64,000 nucleotides of DNA. Source: Saccharomonospora xinjiangensis XJ-54. Lineage in GTDB: Bacteria; Actinomycetota; Actinomycetes; Mycobacteriales; Pseudonocardiaceae. The position numbers and the translations under genes are program-made. How positions within the stretch are numbered: the first letter of the stretch is position 1; every line of letters starts with the position of its first letter. Of this stretch, positions 49,842 to 58,753 are shown piece by piece. Below the pieces are notes generated by a model. It was given only the letters and a program-made list of their open reading frames with translations, ran no database searches and was not told where the DNA came from. Location of the stretch: positions 1,448,982-1,512,981 of the forward strand of contig NZ_JH636049.1 in the NCBI RefSeq assembly GCF_000258175.1, read 5' to 3'.

Positions 49842-52800
49842 CGTCCTGTGCCTGCCCCGGCACCGTACGCAGCAAGGATCGCAGCCCCTCGGCGTCGGCG
49901 AGATCGACGGGCCGCACGGTGCGGTTGAGCCGCACGTAGTGGAACGCGGCCCGCACCTTCTCCAGAGGTGTGCCCGTCAGATCCGCCCACGCCAACCGGT
50001 ACGCGGCGAGCTGCACGGCGAGCGCCTGCATGCGGCCAGCGTCCGGCAGCGCGCCGGTCTTCCAGTCCACGACGGTCCAGCCGCCGTCCGGATCGGCGAA
50101 CACCGCGTCCATCCTGCCCCGCACGGTGACGCCGTCGAGGTTGGTGGAGAAGGCCACTTCCACGTCGTGCGGGGTGCGCTTGGCCCACGGGCTCCGTTCG
50201 AAGGCCGCTTTGAGTTCGTCGAGATCGGCGGAGTCGCCGTCGTCGTCGAGGTCGGCCGCGCCGGGCAGGTCGTCGAAGTCGAGGAGTTTGTCGCCGGAGA
50301 AGCGGCGTTCGAGCCACCCGTGGAACTCGGTTCCTCTGCGGGCGTAGGTGTTCGGGGCGAACGGCAGTGGCCTGCGCAGCCTGCGCGCGAGATCGTCCGG
50401 CTGCCCCGCGAGGTCAACGAGCTGGCTCACCGACAGCTTGCCGGGTAGCTCGACCTCGGCCTGCGGCTGCCTGGTGCGGGCCCGTTCGGCCAGCAACACG
50501 TCGGTGTCGGCCACCCAGCCGTCGGGATCGTCCTCCTCGGCGGCGACGCCAGAGTGAGCGGTGTCCTGGCCGACTTGGCCTGCCGGAACGTCGGTGACCT
50601 CCGGCAACACGGTGCCCTGCCGGTGCTCCTCGGCTTCGAGGGCTTGCAGCTCCCTGAGGACGAGACGCGCGCCCTCGTCCACGGCCGCGCGACGGCGGCC
50701 GAGTGGATCGACCGGCCACACCTCCTCCCGCGATGTCTCCGACAGCGGGTTGTCTCCTGGCTCCGAGGTCCAGCGCTCGATCACCCCGGTTCCGGGCCGC
50801 TGGCCGAGCAGCTCCGCGATCTCGTCGAGGAAGGGCGACGGCTTCTTCGGGTTCGCGGCCATGGGGTCGTTCCACCAGTGGCCGGAGGCGAGAAGGCAGT
50901 GCTCGGAACGGGTCAGCGCCACGTAACACAGCCTGCGCTCCTCCTCGGCGTGCCGCTGTTTGAACCGCTCCTCGTGGTCGGCGAGGGCCTCCATGACCTC
51001 CTTGCGGTCCTCACCGCCGTGCAGGTCGAGCGGGGGCAGGTCCTGCGCGTCACCCCGCAGCGCGGCAGGCAGTTCGGTGACCGTCTTCAACCACGACGTG
51101 GTCTTGCGGTCGTTGGGAAACGTCCCTGCCACGAGATGCGGCACCGCCACGATGCGCCACTCCAGCCCCTTCGCGGCGTGCGCGGTGAGCACCTGCACCC
51201 GCTCCGGCGCCACCTCCACCTCACCCGGGGTGAGGCCGTCCTCGGCTCGGGCGGCCGTGGAGAGGTAGTCCACGAAGGACAGCAGGGTGGCCGTCGGGGA
51301 ACTCTCGGCGTAGTCGTGGACGACCTCGGCGAAGGCGTCGAGGTGGGCCCTGCCCACCGCCCCCGGTCTGGCGAGCGCCTCGATGTCCAGCAACATGGTG
51401 CGCTCGATGTCGGAGACCAGTTCGGGCAGCGGCTGGTCAAGCCTGCGGCGCAGCGCTCCCAGCTCCCCGCTCAGCCTGCGGATGCGCGTGTATCCCTCCC
51501 CTGAGTAACGCGAGGGCTCGCCCGGATCGTCGAGAGCGTCCACGAGGCCGGCCTGCTCGGCGCGCTCCGACATCACCGCCGTGTCGGAGGAGCCCGCGGC
51601 CGACAGTTCACGCGCCCTGCTCCACAGCGCTGCGAGGTCGGCGGCACCGAGCCGCCAGCGCGCCCCGGTGAGCAACCGGGCCGCAGCCGTGCCGGACAGC
51701 GGCTCGGCCAGCACGCGCAGCGTGGCCACGAGGTCGGCGACCTCCGGTTCGTCGAGCAGCCCGCCGAGCCCGACGACCTCCACCGGAAGGCCGCGTTCCC
51801 GCAGTGCGGCGGCGATGGGCGCCATGTCGGCCCGCCTGCGCACGAGCACGGCCGCCGTCGGAGCGGCACCCGTGGCATCCCGCTCCGCGAACCAGCGCTC
51901 GGCGATCCGCTCCGCCACCCACTCACGCTCGCTCACCACGTCCGGAAGCAGTGCCACCCGGATGTCGGCAGGCCCCGCGTCGGGGCGCGCCCGCAGCTCA
52001 CGCACTCCCAGCCCGCTCGCTCTCAGCGGTTCGGCGACCCTGTTCGCGAGCGTCAGAACCTCGGGTGGGTTGCGGAAGCTCGTGAGCATGCCGTACTCGC
52101 GGGCGGGTACGAGGTTGCCCTGCGGACTCTCCTGACGATCACCGTTTCCTTCGGCGGCGCGGCGCCGGGGGAAGTCGGTGGTGAACCTCGGCAGGTTCGC
52201 CGCGCTCGCACCCCGCCAGCCGTAGATCGCCTGCGCCGGATCGCCGACGGCGGTCACCGGCATGGGCTCCCCGCCTCCGAACAGCGCGCGGAGCAGAACG
52301 CGCTGGGCGTGGCCGGTGTCCTGGTACTCGTCGAGCAGCACGGCTCCGAAGCGCGAGCGTTCCGCGGCGACGACGTCGGGCTGGGACTGCGCCAACCGCG
52401 CGGCCAGCGACATCTGATCGGCGAAGTCCAGCGCGCCCTCGGCGCGTTTGCGCTTCTCGTACGCCTCCACAAGGGGCAGCAGTTGCAGCCGGAAACGCTG
52501 TGCCGCCACGAGCTTGGCCAGTTCTTGCGGCAGCTTGGCCCCCTGCCGTTTCGTTTTCGGCGCGGATTCGACGAGGTCGCAGAACCACGCCGTGTACTCG
52601 CGGAGCCGATCGGGTGTGACGAGGTGTTCGCCCAGTTCCCCCGCGAGGGCGAGGATGTGCTCGGTGATCGTGGTGGGGACCTTGTCGGTGTCCAGATCGG
52701 AGTCCCACGACGACACCACGCGGTGGGCGAGCTGCCACGCCGCGGTCTCGGACAGGATGCGCGCACCGGGCTGCACCGGCAGCCGCAGGCCGTGCTCGGC

Positions 52801-53217
52801 CAGCAACCGCCCCGCGTAGGCGTGGTAGGTCAGCACGGTCGGCTCGCCGGACGCGACCGCGAGCCTGCGCTCACCGCTGGGGTCGAGGTCGTCCAGCAGG
52901 CCCGATCCGGCCAGCCGCCGCAGGCGCGCCCGCACCCGCTCGGCGAGCTGGCGCGCCGCCTTCCTCGTGAAGGTCAGCCCCAGCACGCGATCGGGAGTGA
53001 CCAGGCCGTTGGCCACCAGCCAGACGACGCGCGCCGCCATCGTCTCCGTCTTGCCCGCGCCGGCACCCGCGACCACCAGAGCCGGTTCCGGCGCCGAGGC
53101 GATGACGTCCGCCTGCTCCCGCGTCGGCGTGGGCAGTCCGAGGGCCTCGGCGATGTCGGCGGGGGACACAAACCGGGCAGGCTGCCCCGGCCTCGCGGCC
53201 TCGCTCACGCTCGTCAC
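49828..53217 (-). CDS. adnB: Helicase-nuclease subunit AdnB (UvrD-like, RecB nuclease)
   Basis: 1129 residues from GTG 53217 (overlapping the adnA stop as GTGA). The N-terminal SF1A motor has Walker A VVAGAGAGKTET near residue 50, VLGLTFTRKAARQLAERV (Ia), LLDEYQDTGHAQ (II), AVGDPAQAIYGWRGA (III), and later motifs LTAHAAKGLEWRIV and CYVALTRSE (V-VI). The C-terminal nuclease (about 960-1120) has GRMDAVFAD...VVDWKTG with the D-D-K residues. With AdnA it resects double-strand breaks, replacing RecBCD/AddAB in actinobacteria; in M. smegmatis AdnB is the main motor. The potassium channel gene follows. Confidence 0.95.
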   Translation of the reverse strand: MTSVSEAARPGQPARFVSPADIAEALGLPTPTREQADVIASAPEPALVVAGAGAGKTETMAARVVWLVANGLVTPDRVLGLTFTRKAARQLAERVRARLRRLAGSGLLDDLDPSGERRLAVASGEPTVLTYHAYAGRLLAEHGLRLPVQPGARILSETAAWQLAHRVVSSWDSDLDTDKVPTTITEHILALAGELGEHLVTPDRLREYTAWFCDLVESAPKTKRQGAKLPQELAKLVAAQRFRLQLLPLVEAYEKRKRAEGALDFADQMSLAARLAQSQPDVVAAERSRFGAVLLDEYQDTGHAQRVLLRALFGGGEPMPVTAVGDPAQAIYGWRGASAANLPRFTTDFPRRRAAEGNGDRQESPQGNLVPAREYGMLTSFRNPPEVLTLANRVAEPLRASGLGVRELRARPDAGPADIRVALLPDVVSEREWVAERIAERWFAERDATGAAPTAAVLVRRRADMAPIAAALRERGLPVEVVGLGGLLDEPEVADLVATLRVLAEPLSGTAAARLLTGARWRLGAADLAALWSRARELSAAGSSDTAVMSERAEQAGLVDALDDPGEPSRYSGEGYTRIRRLSGELGALRRRLDQPLPELVSDIERTMLLDIEALARPGAVGRAHLDAFAEVVHDYAESSPTATLLSFVDYLSTAARAEDGLTPGEVEVAPERVQVLTAHAAKGLEWRIVAVPHLVAGTFPNDRKTTSWLKTVTELPAALRGDAQDLPPLDLHGGEDRKEVMEALADHEERFKQRHAEEERRLCYVALTRSEHCLLASGHWWNDPMAANPKKPSPFLDEIAELLGQRPGTGVIERWTSEPGDNPLSETSREEVWPVDPLGRRRAAVDEGARLVLRELQALEAEEHRQGTVLPEVTDVPAGQVGQDTAHSGVAAEEDDPDGWVADTDVLLAERARTRQPQAEVELPGKLSVSQLVDLAGQPDDLARRLRRPLPFAPNTYARRGTEFHGWLERRFSGDKLLDFDDLPGAADLDDDGDSADLDELKAAFERSPWAKRTPHDVEVAFSTNLDGVTVRGRMDAVFADPDGGWTVVDWKTGALPDAGRMQALAVQLAAYRLAWADLTGTPLEKVRAAFHYVRLNRTVRPVDLADAEGLRSLLRTVPGQAQDGEPT

Positions 53218-56200
53218 GACCCCGTCACCTGCCTGCCCTCGGGGCGCAGCGGGCACGCGGGCTTGGCTGGGCACCGCGAGCAGTCCACGTTCTCCCTCGC
53301 CGCGTACGCGGGGCCCGTCGTGTCGAGCGCCGCTGCGCGCACGTCGCCCTCCCACCGCTGTGCGGCCTCGTCGTCCAGCGGCGGCTGCTCCACCACCACG
53401 GCCCCTGTCCTGTTGTGGGACTTACCGACGTACAGCAGCCTCGCGCCGCCGGTGCTGCCCTCGTGATCGTCGAACGCCCCGAGCAGAGTCGCCAGCTGGT
53501 AGACCGCGAGCTGCGGGTGCTCGACGGCAGCGGCTGCGGTGACGGCGCTCTTGCTCGTCTTCAGGTCCACGACCACGGGTCTGCCCTCGGCGTCGAGTTC
53601 CAGCCGATCGACCCGGCCCGTCAGCGCCACCGTGGGCTGCCCCTCCACCTCGGGCAGCTCCACCCGCATGTCCTGCTCCACGGCGTGCTGGGTGAGTTCG
53701 GACCGGCTTTGATGCAACCAGGCGAGGAAGTTGCGCACCATGCCCTCGATCCTGGCGCGTTCCTTGCGGGAGAACCACGGCGCACCGGCGTCCACCTTCG
53801 CCCACGCCGCGTCGAGTTCCTTCCACAGGGTCTTCTCGTCGGCACCCTCGGCCGCGGCCTGTGCCAGTGCGTGCACCAGGGTTCCCGTGACGGCGGGCAA
53901 CGGAGCGGGATCGGTGCCACCGTGCCGCTCCAGCAGCCAGCGCAGCGGGCACTTCACCAGTGTGTCCACAACGGACGGAGAAACCCTGATGACCTCGCCC
54001 GGCCTCCGCAAGGGCGTCTCGCTCGAGGGTTCGGTGATGCCGTACCACTGGGCTGGGTGCGCGCCGGGCACCCCCGCGCGGGCAAGGCGAGCGAGCTGCC
54101 GCGCCGCGAGACTCCGGCGTGCCGAAGGCAGCTCGGGGTCGGTGACCGCCGCACGCAGTTCCCCCACCAGCTCGGCGAGGGTCAGCCCCCGCTCCCTCTG
54201 CTCGGCACGCACGTCGGGACCGGCCTGCCGCGTGTCCTCACCGCTGTCGGTCAATTCCGAGAGGAACCGGGACGGCTGCTCGTCCTCGCCCTGCACGGCG
54301 CTGACGAGCAAGGTCCGTCGCGCCCGGCTCGCGGCCACGTAGAACAACCGGCGTTCCTCGGCGAGGATCGGGGCCGTCGCGGACACCGCCGTACCGTCCA
54401 CACCGGACAGCAGATCGACGAGCCGTTCGACCCCGAGCAGCGAGCCGCGAAGACGCAGGTCGGGCCACACCCCCTCCTGGAGCCCCGTCACCGCCACCAC
54501 GGTCCACTCCCTGCCCGCGGCCCCGTGGGCGGTGAGCAGTGAGACACCCCGGCCTCGCGCCGCCGTCGGCGCGAGACTGTCCCCCGCGATGTGCTGCGAG
54601 GAGAGGTACTCGGCGAAACCGGCGACACTGGCCCTCGGAAGCCGTTCGACGTAACGGGCCGCCGCGTCGAAGAGCGCCACCACGGCGTCGAGGTCCCGGT
54701 CGGCCCGCGCGCCCAGTGTGCCGCCCCGTCCTGCCTGCGCCACGAGTCGGTCGGTGAGCCCACTCGCCTCCCAGACGCGCCACAGCACATCGGTGACCCC
54801 GGCTCCCTCGCGGACGGCGTCGTACGCCGTGGCGAGCAGCCTCCCCACCCGCCGCACCGGCAGAGCCTCCGCGTCGGCGAGACCGGCCAGCACGTCGCCG
54901 TCCCGCAGCGCCTCGACCAGCAGCTCGTCACTCGACCGCTCGCCACCGGCCACCAACTCCAGCCGCCGCAGCCCACGCCGCAGGCGGCGCAGGGCCAGCG
55001 GATCGGCGCCGCCCAGCGGCGAGGCCAGCAGCATCTCGGCGACCTCGGCGTCGAGCACGTCCACCTCAGCCGCCACCCGCAACATCATCAGCAGAGGTCC
55101 GACAGCGGGCTGGCGGGCCAGCGGCAGTTCCTCGGCCGTCGTGGCCACGGGAACCCCAGCCGTCGCGAGCGCGCGTTGCAGCAGCGGCAACGACCGCGAG
55201 GCCGACCGCATGAGCACCGCCATCTCCGACCACGGCACACCGTCCAGCAGGTGAGCCCTGCGCAGCTGGTCGGCCACCCACGCAGCCTCCGCCGCCGCGG
55301 TCGGCAGAAGGCGGGTGCGCACCGTGCCATCGGAGCCACCCGGCGGCCTCGACGTCGAGAAGCGGTGAGCGGACGTGCCGGGAAGGGTCGCCGCGACGCG
55401 CGTCACCGTCTCGTGCACAACAGGACCCAGCCGATGTGAACGCCTCAGCACGACGGTGCGCTCGCCGTCGGGGTCGGCGTCGGCGAGCAGGCGTGGATCG
55501 GCGCCCCGGAACGAGAACACGGCCTGGTCCGGGTCCCCCGCGAGCACGGCGTCGGCGGCGGAGTCGGCGAGCAACCGCACGAGGCGGTACTGCAAAGGGT
55601 CGAGATGCTGGGCGTCGTCCACGAAGAGGTGCCGCACCCTTCGCCGCTCCCTGGCGAGCAGGTCCGGCTCGCCCTCCAGCTCCACGAGCGCGCTCGCCAC
55701 CAGCTCGGCCGCGTCCAGAGCGGGAGCGCCTGCCTCCCCCACCGCGTTGCCACCGACCCCCTGCAAGAGGGTCACCTGCTCGTACTGGCTCCAGAAATGG
55801 CCTGCCGCCACCCACTCGGGCCTGGCCTGGCTCCGGCCCAGCCTGACGAGATCCTCAGGTCCGAGCCCGCGCTCGGCCGCGCGCAGCAGCAGATCGCGCA
55901 GTTCCTCGGCAAAGCCGGGAACGGCCAGTGCGGGCCGCAGCGACTCGGGCCAGTCCGGCGCACCGCGTTCGAGGTCGCCCGCGAGCAGCTCCCGCACCAC
56001 GACGTCCTGTTCGGGACCGGACAGCAACCGGGGTGCGGGGCTGCCGTCACTCGCCGCCTGTGCGCGCAGGACCGCGAAGGCGTAGGAGTGCACGGTGCGC
56101 ACGAGCGGCTCACGCACCGTTCGGATCCCCGCACCGTCCCCCTCGCCCCCCTCGTCCAGCGCGGTGAGCCTGCGGGTGATGTCGGCACGCACCGCGTCGG

Positions 56201-56429
56201 CGGCCCTCCGCGACGCGGTCAGCACCAGCACGTTCTCGGGCTCGGCACCATCGGCGATGCGCGCGGCCACAGCGGACGTGAGCAGGGTGGTCTTGCCCGT
56301 GCCGGGAGCACCGAGGACGCGGACGAAACCGCGTGGAGCGGCCAGCAGCCACCGGGCGCCGTCGTCCCACTCGTGCCGGGGAAGCGGCCGAGCCGGGGTT
56401 CGCACGAGTCGCGCTCGGAGTCCGTTCAC
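53214..56429 (-). CDS. adnA: Helicase-nuclease subunit AdnA
   Basis: 1071 residues. The N-terminal motor has Walker A VLGAPGTGKTTLL near residue 45, VLVLTASRRAADAVRADI, HLFVDDAQHLDP (Walker B with DDAQ in place of DExx), AGDPDQAVFSFRGADP and VSLLTAHGAAGREWTVV. The C-terminal RecB-like nuclease has GRVDRLELD...VVVDLKTSKS. Cysteines in LVKCPLRWLLE and DCSRCPAKPACP near the end form the C...CxxCx5C pattern of an Fe-S-stapled nuclease as in AddB. The altered Walker B fits the view that AdnA is the weaker motor. The start ATG 56429 is preceded by the 21-bp repeats. Confidence 0.94.
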   Translation of the reverse strand: MNGLRARLVRTPARPLPRHEWDDGARWLLAAPRGFVRVLGAPGTGKTTLLTSAVAARIADGAEPENVLVLTASRRAADAVRADITRRLTALDEGGEGDGAGIRTVREPLVRTVHSYAFAVLRAQAASDGSPAPRLLSGPEQDVVVRELLAGDLERGAPDWPESLRPALAVPGFAEELRDLLLRAAERGLGPEDLVRLGRSQARPEWVAAGHFWSQYEQVTLLQGVGGNAVGEAGAPALDAAELVASALVELEGEPDLLARERRRVRHLFVDDAQHLDPLQYRLVRLLADSAADAVLAGDPDQAVFSFRGADPRLLADADPDGERTVVLRRSHRLGPVVHETVTRVAATLPGTSAHRFSTSRPPGGSDGTVRTRLLPTAAAEAAWVADQLRRAHLLDGVPWSEMAVLMRSASRSLPLLQRALATAGVPVATTAEELPLARQPAVGPLLMMLRVAAEVDVLDAEVAEMLLASPLGGADPLALRRLRRGLRRLELVAGGERSSDELLVEALRDGDVLAGLADAEALPVRRVGRLLATAYDAVREGAGVTDVLWRVWEASGLTDRLVAQAGRGGTLGARADRDLDAVVALFDAAARYVERLPRASVAGFAEYLSSQHIAGDSLAPTAARGRGVSLLTAHGAAGREWTVVAVTGLQEGVWPDLRLRGSLLGVERLVDLLSGVDGTAVSATAPILAEERRLFYVAASRARRTLLVSAVQGEDEQPSRFLSELTDSGEDTRQAGPDVRAEQRERGLTLAELVGELRAAVTDPELPSARRSLAARQLARLARAGVPGAHPAQWYGITEPSSETPLRRPGEVIRVSPSVVDTLVKCPLRWLLERHGGTDPAPLPAVTGTLVHALAQAAAEGADEKTLWKELDAAWAKVDAGAPWFSRKERARIEGMVRNFLAWLHQSRSELTQHAVEQDMRVELPEVEGQPTVALTGRVDRLELDAEGRPVVVDLKTSKSAVTAAAAVEHPQLAVYQLATLLGAFDDHEGSTGGARLLYVGKSHNRTGAVVVEQPPLDDEAAQRWEGDVRAAALDTTGPAYAARENVDCSRCPAKPACPLRPEGRQVTGS

Positions 56430-56480
56430 GACCTGATGGAATCATGCCGACCCGACGGACCGGCGAAAGCACCGGCGCGC

Positions 56481-56545
56481 GTGTCCGCACCTGATGCACC
56501 TGTGTCCGCAGCCTGCGCGCAGGCGTCCGCATCCGAAGGACGGGA
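56481..56545 (+). repeat. 21-bp tandem repeat, locus B (3 degenerate units)
   Basis: Units begin at 56481 (GTGTCCGCACCTGATGCACC), 56502 (GTGTCCGCAGCCTGCGCGCA) and 56523 (GCGTCCGCATCCGAAGGACG), exactly 21 nt apart. The right half varies and the first eight bases are best kept. The array fills the divergent gap between adnA (start 56429) and the ATL gene (start 56560). Confidence 0.75.
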
Positions 56546-56559
56546 GTACGGAATTAGCG

Positions 56560-56850
56560 ATGAACGAAGAACTGCACGAACGCATCCGCGAGGTGGTTGC
56601 CTCCGTTCCCGAGGGCACCGTGTCCACCTACGGCGACGTGGCGGCGCGGGCAGGCGCGTCCACCCCTCGGCTCGTCGGACGCGTGCTCGCCGAGGACGGC
56701 CACGACCTGCCCTGGCATCGGATACTCCGCGCCGATGGAACACCGGCCCCCCATCTGGCCTCCGAACAGCTCGCACGACTGCGGGCGGAGGGCGTCGCGG
56801 CGGATGGCGGACGCGTCGATCTTCGACGGTTTCGCTGGCGGACCCAATAG
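56560..56850 (+). CDS. Alkyltransferase-like protein (ATL), active Cys replaced by Trp
   Basis: 96 residues. Only the DNA-binding domain of the O6-alkylguanine transferase superfamily is present: ELHERIREVVASVPEGTVSTYGDVAARAG, RLVGRVLAEDGHDLPWHRILRADG. The PCHRV active site reads LPWHRIL, so no alkyl transfer can occur. This is the ATL class, which binds O6-alkylguanine and hands it to nucleotide excision repair. Start ATG 56560 opens the family sequence; extension upstream would read the 21-bp repeats as protein. The stop codon TAG lies within the iron box of the next gene. The M. tuberculosis homologue (Rv3204) is also next to adnA. Confidence 0.92.
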   Translation: MNEELHERIREVVASVPEGTVSTYGDVAARAGASTPRLVGRVLAEDGHDLPWHRILRADGTPAPHLASEQLARLRAEGVAADGGRVDLRRFRWRTQ

Positions 56851-56865
56851 GTTAGCCTTGCCTAA
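56847..56865. promoter_or_regulatory. DtxR/IdeR-type iron box
   Basis: ATAGGTTAGCCTTGCCTAA matches the 19-bp consensus TTAGGTTAGGCTAACCTAA at 15 positions, with both outer TAGG/CCTA parts intact. It covers the ATL stop codon and the first base of the siderophore-interacting protein start, so bound regulator would block transcription or a leaderless start. It implies iron-repressed expression of the following gene. Confidence 0.82.
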
Positions 56866-57731
56866 TGAGCACCGAGGCGACCCGGGCACGACTGGCCTAC
56901 CTGACCGCGCGCGTGCGCCGCGTCCGCGCACTCACCCCCCGGCTCGTCCGCGTGACACTCGCGGGCGCCGATCTCACCGGATTCGCCGACGCGGGGCCCG
57001 ACCAGTACGTCAAGGTGTTCTTCCCGGCTCCCGGAACCAGCGCACCGCACCTCCCTCCGCCCCTCGCGGAGGACTCGATGTCCTGGTACCGCCGCTACCT
57101 CGCCATGCCCGACGCCGTCCGGCCCGCCATGCGCACCTACACCGTCCGTGCCGCCCGCCCCGAAGCAGGCGAACTGGACATCGACTTCGTGCTGCACGAC
57201 GACGCCGGTCCCGGTTCGGGCTGGGCCGCGTCGGCGCTGCCCGGTGACGAGGTGGCGCTACTCGGACCCCACGGCCTCTACGACGTGCCGACCGGCACGT
57301 CCTGGCAGTTGCTGGTCGGCGACGAATCCGCCGTGCCTGCCATCGCCGCCATCTGCGAGCGGCTCCCCGACGCCGCCACGGCTGTGGTGTTCGTCGAGGT
57401 GGCCGACGCCGCCGACGAGATCCCGCTCGCCCCGCACCGCAGCCGCGTTGACGTGCGCTGGGTCCACCGCGACGGCACTACCCCGGTCGGCGCCGCCGTG
57501 CTGGCCGCCGTCAGGGAGGCGACGCTGCCTGCCGGTGCGCCGTACGCCTGGATCTCCGGCGAGGCCGACCTCGTCAGGCAACTTCGCCGCCACCTGGTCC
57601 GCGAACGCGGCATCGACAAGCGCCACATCACGTTCACCGGCTACTGGCGACGCGGACGCACCGAGGAGGACGCCGGACGCGAGCACCTCCGAGCCCACGA
57701 CCATGGCGAGGTGCCGAGCTCTCAGGAGTAG
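56865..57731 (+). CDS. Siderophore-interacting FAD-binding reductase
   Basis: 288 residues of the SIP/ViuB family. The flavin-binding motif MRTYTVRAARPE near residue 90 (RxYTxR), WAASALPGDEVALLGPHGLYDVP, the NAD(P)-binding SWQLLVGDESAVPAIAAICERLP and the C-terminal HLVRERGIDKRHITFTGYWRRGRTEED (family GYWRxG) are all present. Such enzymes reduce ferric siderophores in the cytoplasm to release iron. An iron box overlaps the ATG, so the mRNA may be leaderless or a start slightly downstream may be used. It converges with the WYL regulator gene with almost no gap. Confidence 0.93.
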   Translation: MSTEATRARLAYLTARVRRVRALTPRLVRVTLAGADLTGFADAGPDQYVKVFFPAPGTSAPHLPPPLAEDSMSWYRRYLAMPDAVRPAMRTYTVRAARPEAGELDIDFVLHDDAGPGSGWAASALPGDEVALLGPHGLYDVPTGTSWQLLVGDESAVPAIAAICERLPDAATAVVFVEVADAADEIPLAPHRSRVDVRWVHRDGTTPVGAAVLAAVREATLPAGAPYAWISGEADLVRQLRRHLVRERGIDKRHITFTGYWRRGRTEEDAGREHLRAHDHGEVPSSQE

Positions 57732-58699
57732 AGGCCCCGCAGCCTCGCCACGGCCTCGGACACCCTGCGCCGCAGCTCCGGCGGCGAAAGCACCTCCAGC
57801 TCCGCACCGAAGCGCAACAACTGCCCCAGCGCGGGCGCGCCTGACTCCACCGGCAGCTCCACCGTTGACCAGCCGTCGCTGTCGGCGCGCGTGCCGGTGT
57901 CGCGCAGCGCCCTCGCGCCGACCGAGCCGAGGAACACCGGGACGAGATCACGCCCCAGCGGGGACAACCGGACCAGCGCCGTATCCGGGTAGAGACGCCG
58001 CTCGAAACCCTCCGACCACGACCGCCAGTACTCGGCCAGCGCGAAGCCGGGTGGACGCTCGAACGTGTCACCGAGGTCGGTGAGCGAATCGACGCGCGAA
58101 ACCCGGTAGGTGCGCACCGAGCCGTCGCAGCGTGCGGCGAGGTACCAGACTCCCGCCTTCAGGACAAGACCGAGCGGATCGAGGTCCCGATCGATGGCGC
58201 TGCCGTCCCAGCGCCGGTACCGCACGCGCACCCGCCTCGCATGCCACACGGCGTCGGCGACCTCGGCCAGCACGGGAGCATGGTCGATGCCGCGATGCCA
58301 GCCGGGGACGTCCACATGGAACCGTTCGGCCAGCTCGTTCGCCCTGCGGCGCAGTTCGGCCGGGAGCGCGGCGTGCAGCTTCAACTGCGCCGCGGCCAGC
58401 ACGGTGCCGAGTCCGAGTTCCGACGCCGCACTCGGAAGTCCCGCCAGCGCGAGAGCCTGCGCCTCCTCCTCCGAGAGCCCGGTCAGCCGCGTGCGGTACC
58501 CGCCGAGCAGCCGGTAAGCACCGGTGCGTCCCCTGTCCGCGTACACAGGCACGCCCGCCGCCGAGAGCGCCTCCACGTCCCGGTAGATCGTGCGCACCGA
58601 AACGTCGAGCTCGTCGGCGAGTTCCTTCGCCGTCATCCGTCCCCGGTTCTGCAAGAGCAGCAGCACCGACAGCAACCTGCTCGCTCGCACGACGTCCAT
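57722..58699 (-). CDS. WYL-domain HTH transcriptional regulator (YafY-like)
   Basis: 325 residues from ATG 58699. HTH_11 domain: RASRLLSVLLLLQNRGRMTAKELADELDVSVRTIYRDVEALSAAGVPVYADRGRTGAYRLLGGYRT. WYL domain: VRVRYRRWDGSAIDRDLDPLGLVLKAGVWYLAARCDGSVRTYRVSRV, with the WYL tripeptide itself. The C-terminal WCX-like extension ends RRRVSEAVARLRGLYS. Divergently transcribed from the DUF3224 gene, with TGACAG direct repeats between, suggesting that it regulates that gene and itself. The ligand is unknown. Its 3' end overlaps the siderophore-interacting gene by about 10 nt. Confidence 0.9.
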   Translation of the reverse strand: MDVVRASRLLSVLLLLQNRGRMTAKELADELDVSVRTIYRDVEALSAAGVPVYADRGRTGAYRLLGGYRTRLTGLSEEEAQALALAGLPSAASELGLGTVLAAAQLKLHAALPAELRRRANELAERFHVDVPGWHRGIDHAPVLAEVADAVWHARRVRVRYRRWDGSAIDRDLDPLGLVLKAGVWYLAARCDGSVRTYRVSRVDSLTDLGDTFERPPGFALAEYWRSWSEGFERRLYPDTALVRLSPLGRDLVPVFLGSVGARALRDTGTRADSDGWSTVELPVESGAPALGQLLRFGAELEVLSPPELRRRVSEAVARLRGLYS

Positions 58700-58714
58700 T
58701 CTGCTCGGAAAGAC

Positions 58715-58737
58715 TGACAGAAGGTGACAGGTATACG
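58715..58737 (+). promoter_or_regulatory. TGACAG direct repeat with -10 element before the DUF3224 gene
   Basis: TGACAG occurs at 58715-58720 and 58725-58730, exactly 10 nt apart, followed by TATACG (58732-58737), a plausible -10. The repeat sits in the short divergent gap between the WYL regulator and DUF3224 genes, a fitting place for its operator. Confidence 0.45.
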
Positions 58738-58753
58738 GTGCATGCTCGACGTC

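Noticed and set aside
49828..56429. AddAB or RecBC annotation for the helicase pair
   Set aside because: Both subunits have an N-terminal UvrD-like motor and a C-terminal RecB nuclease, and the gene order matches actinobacterial AdnA-AdnB.
56494..56559. N-terminal extension of the ATL protein
   Set aside because: The extra residues would be encoded by the 21-bp repeat; the family sequence begins at ATG 56560.
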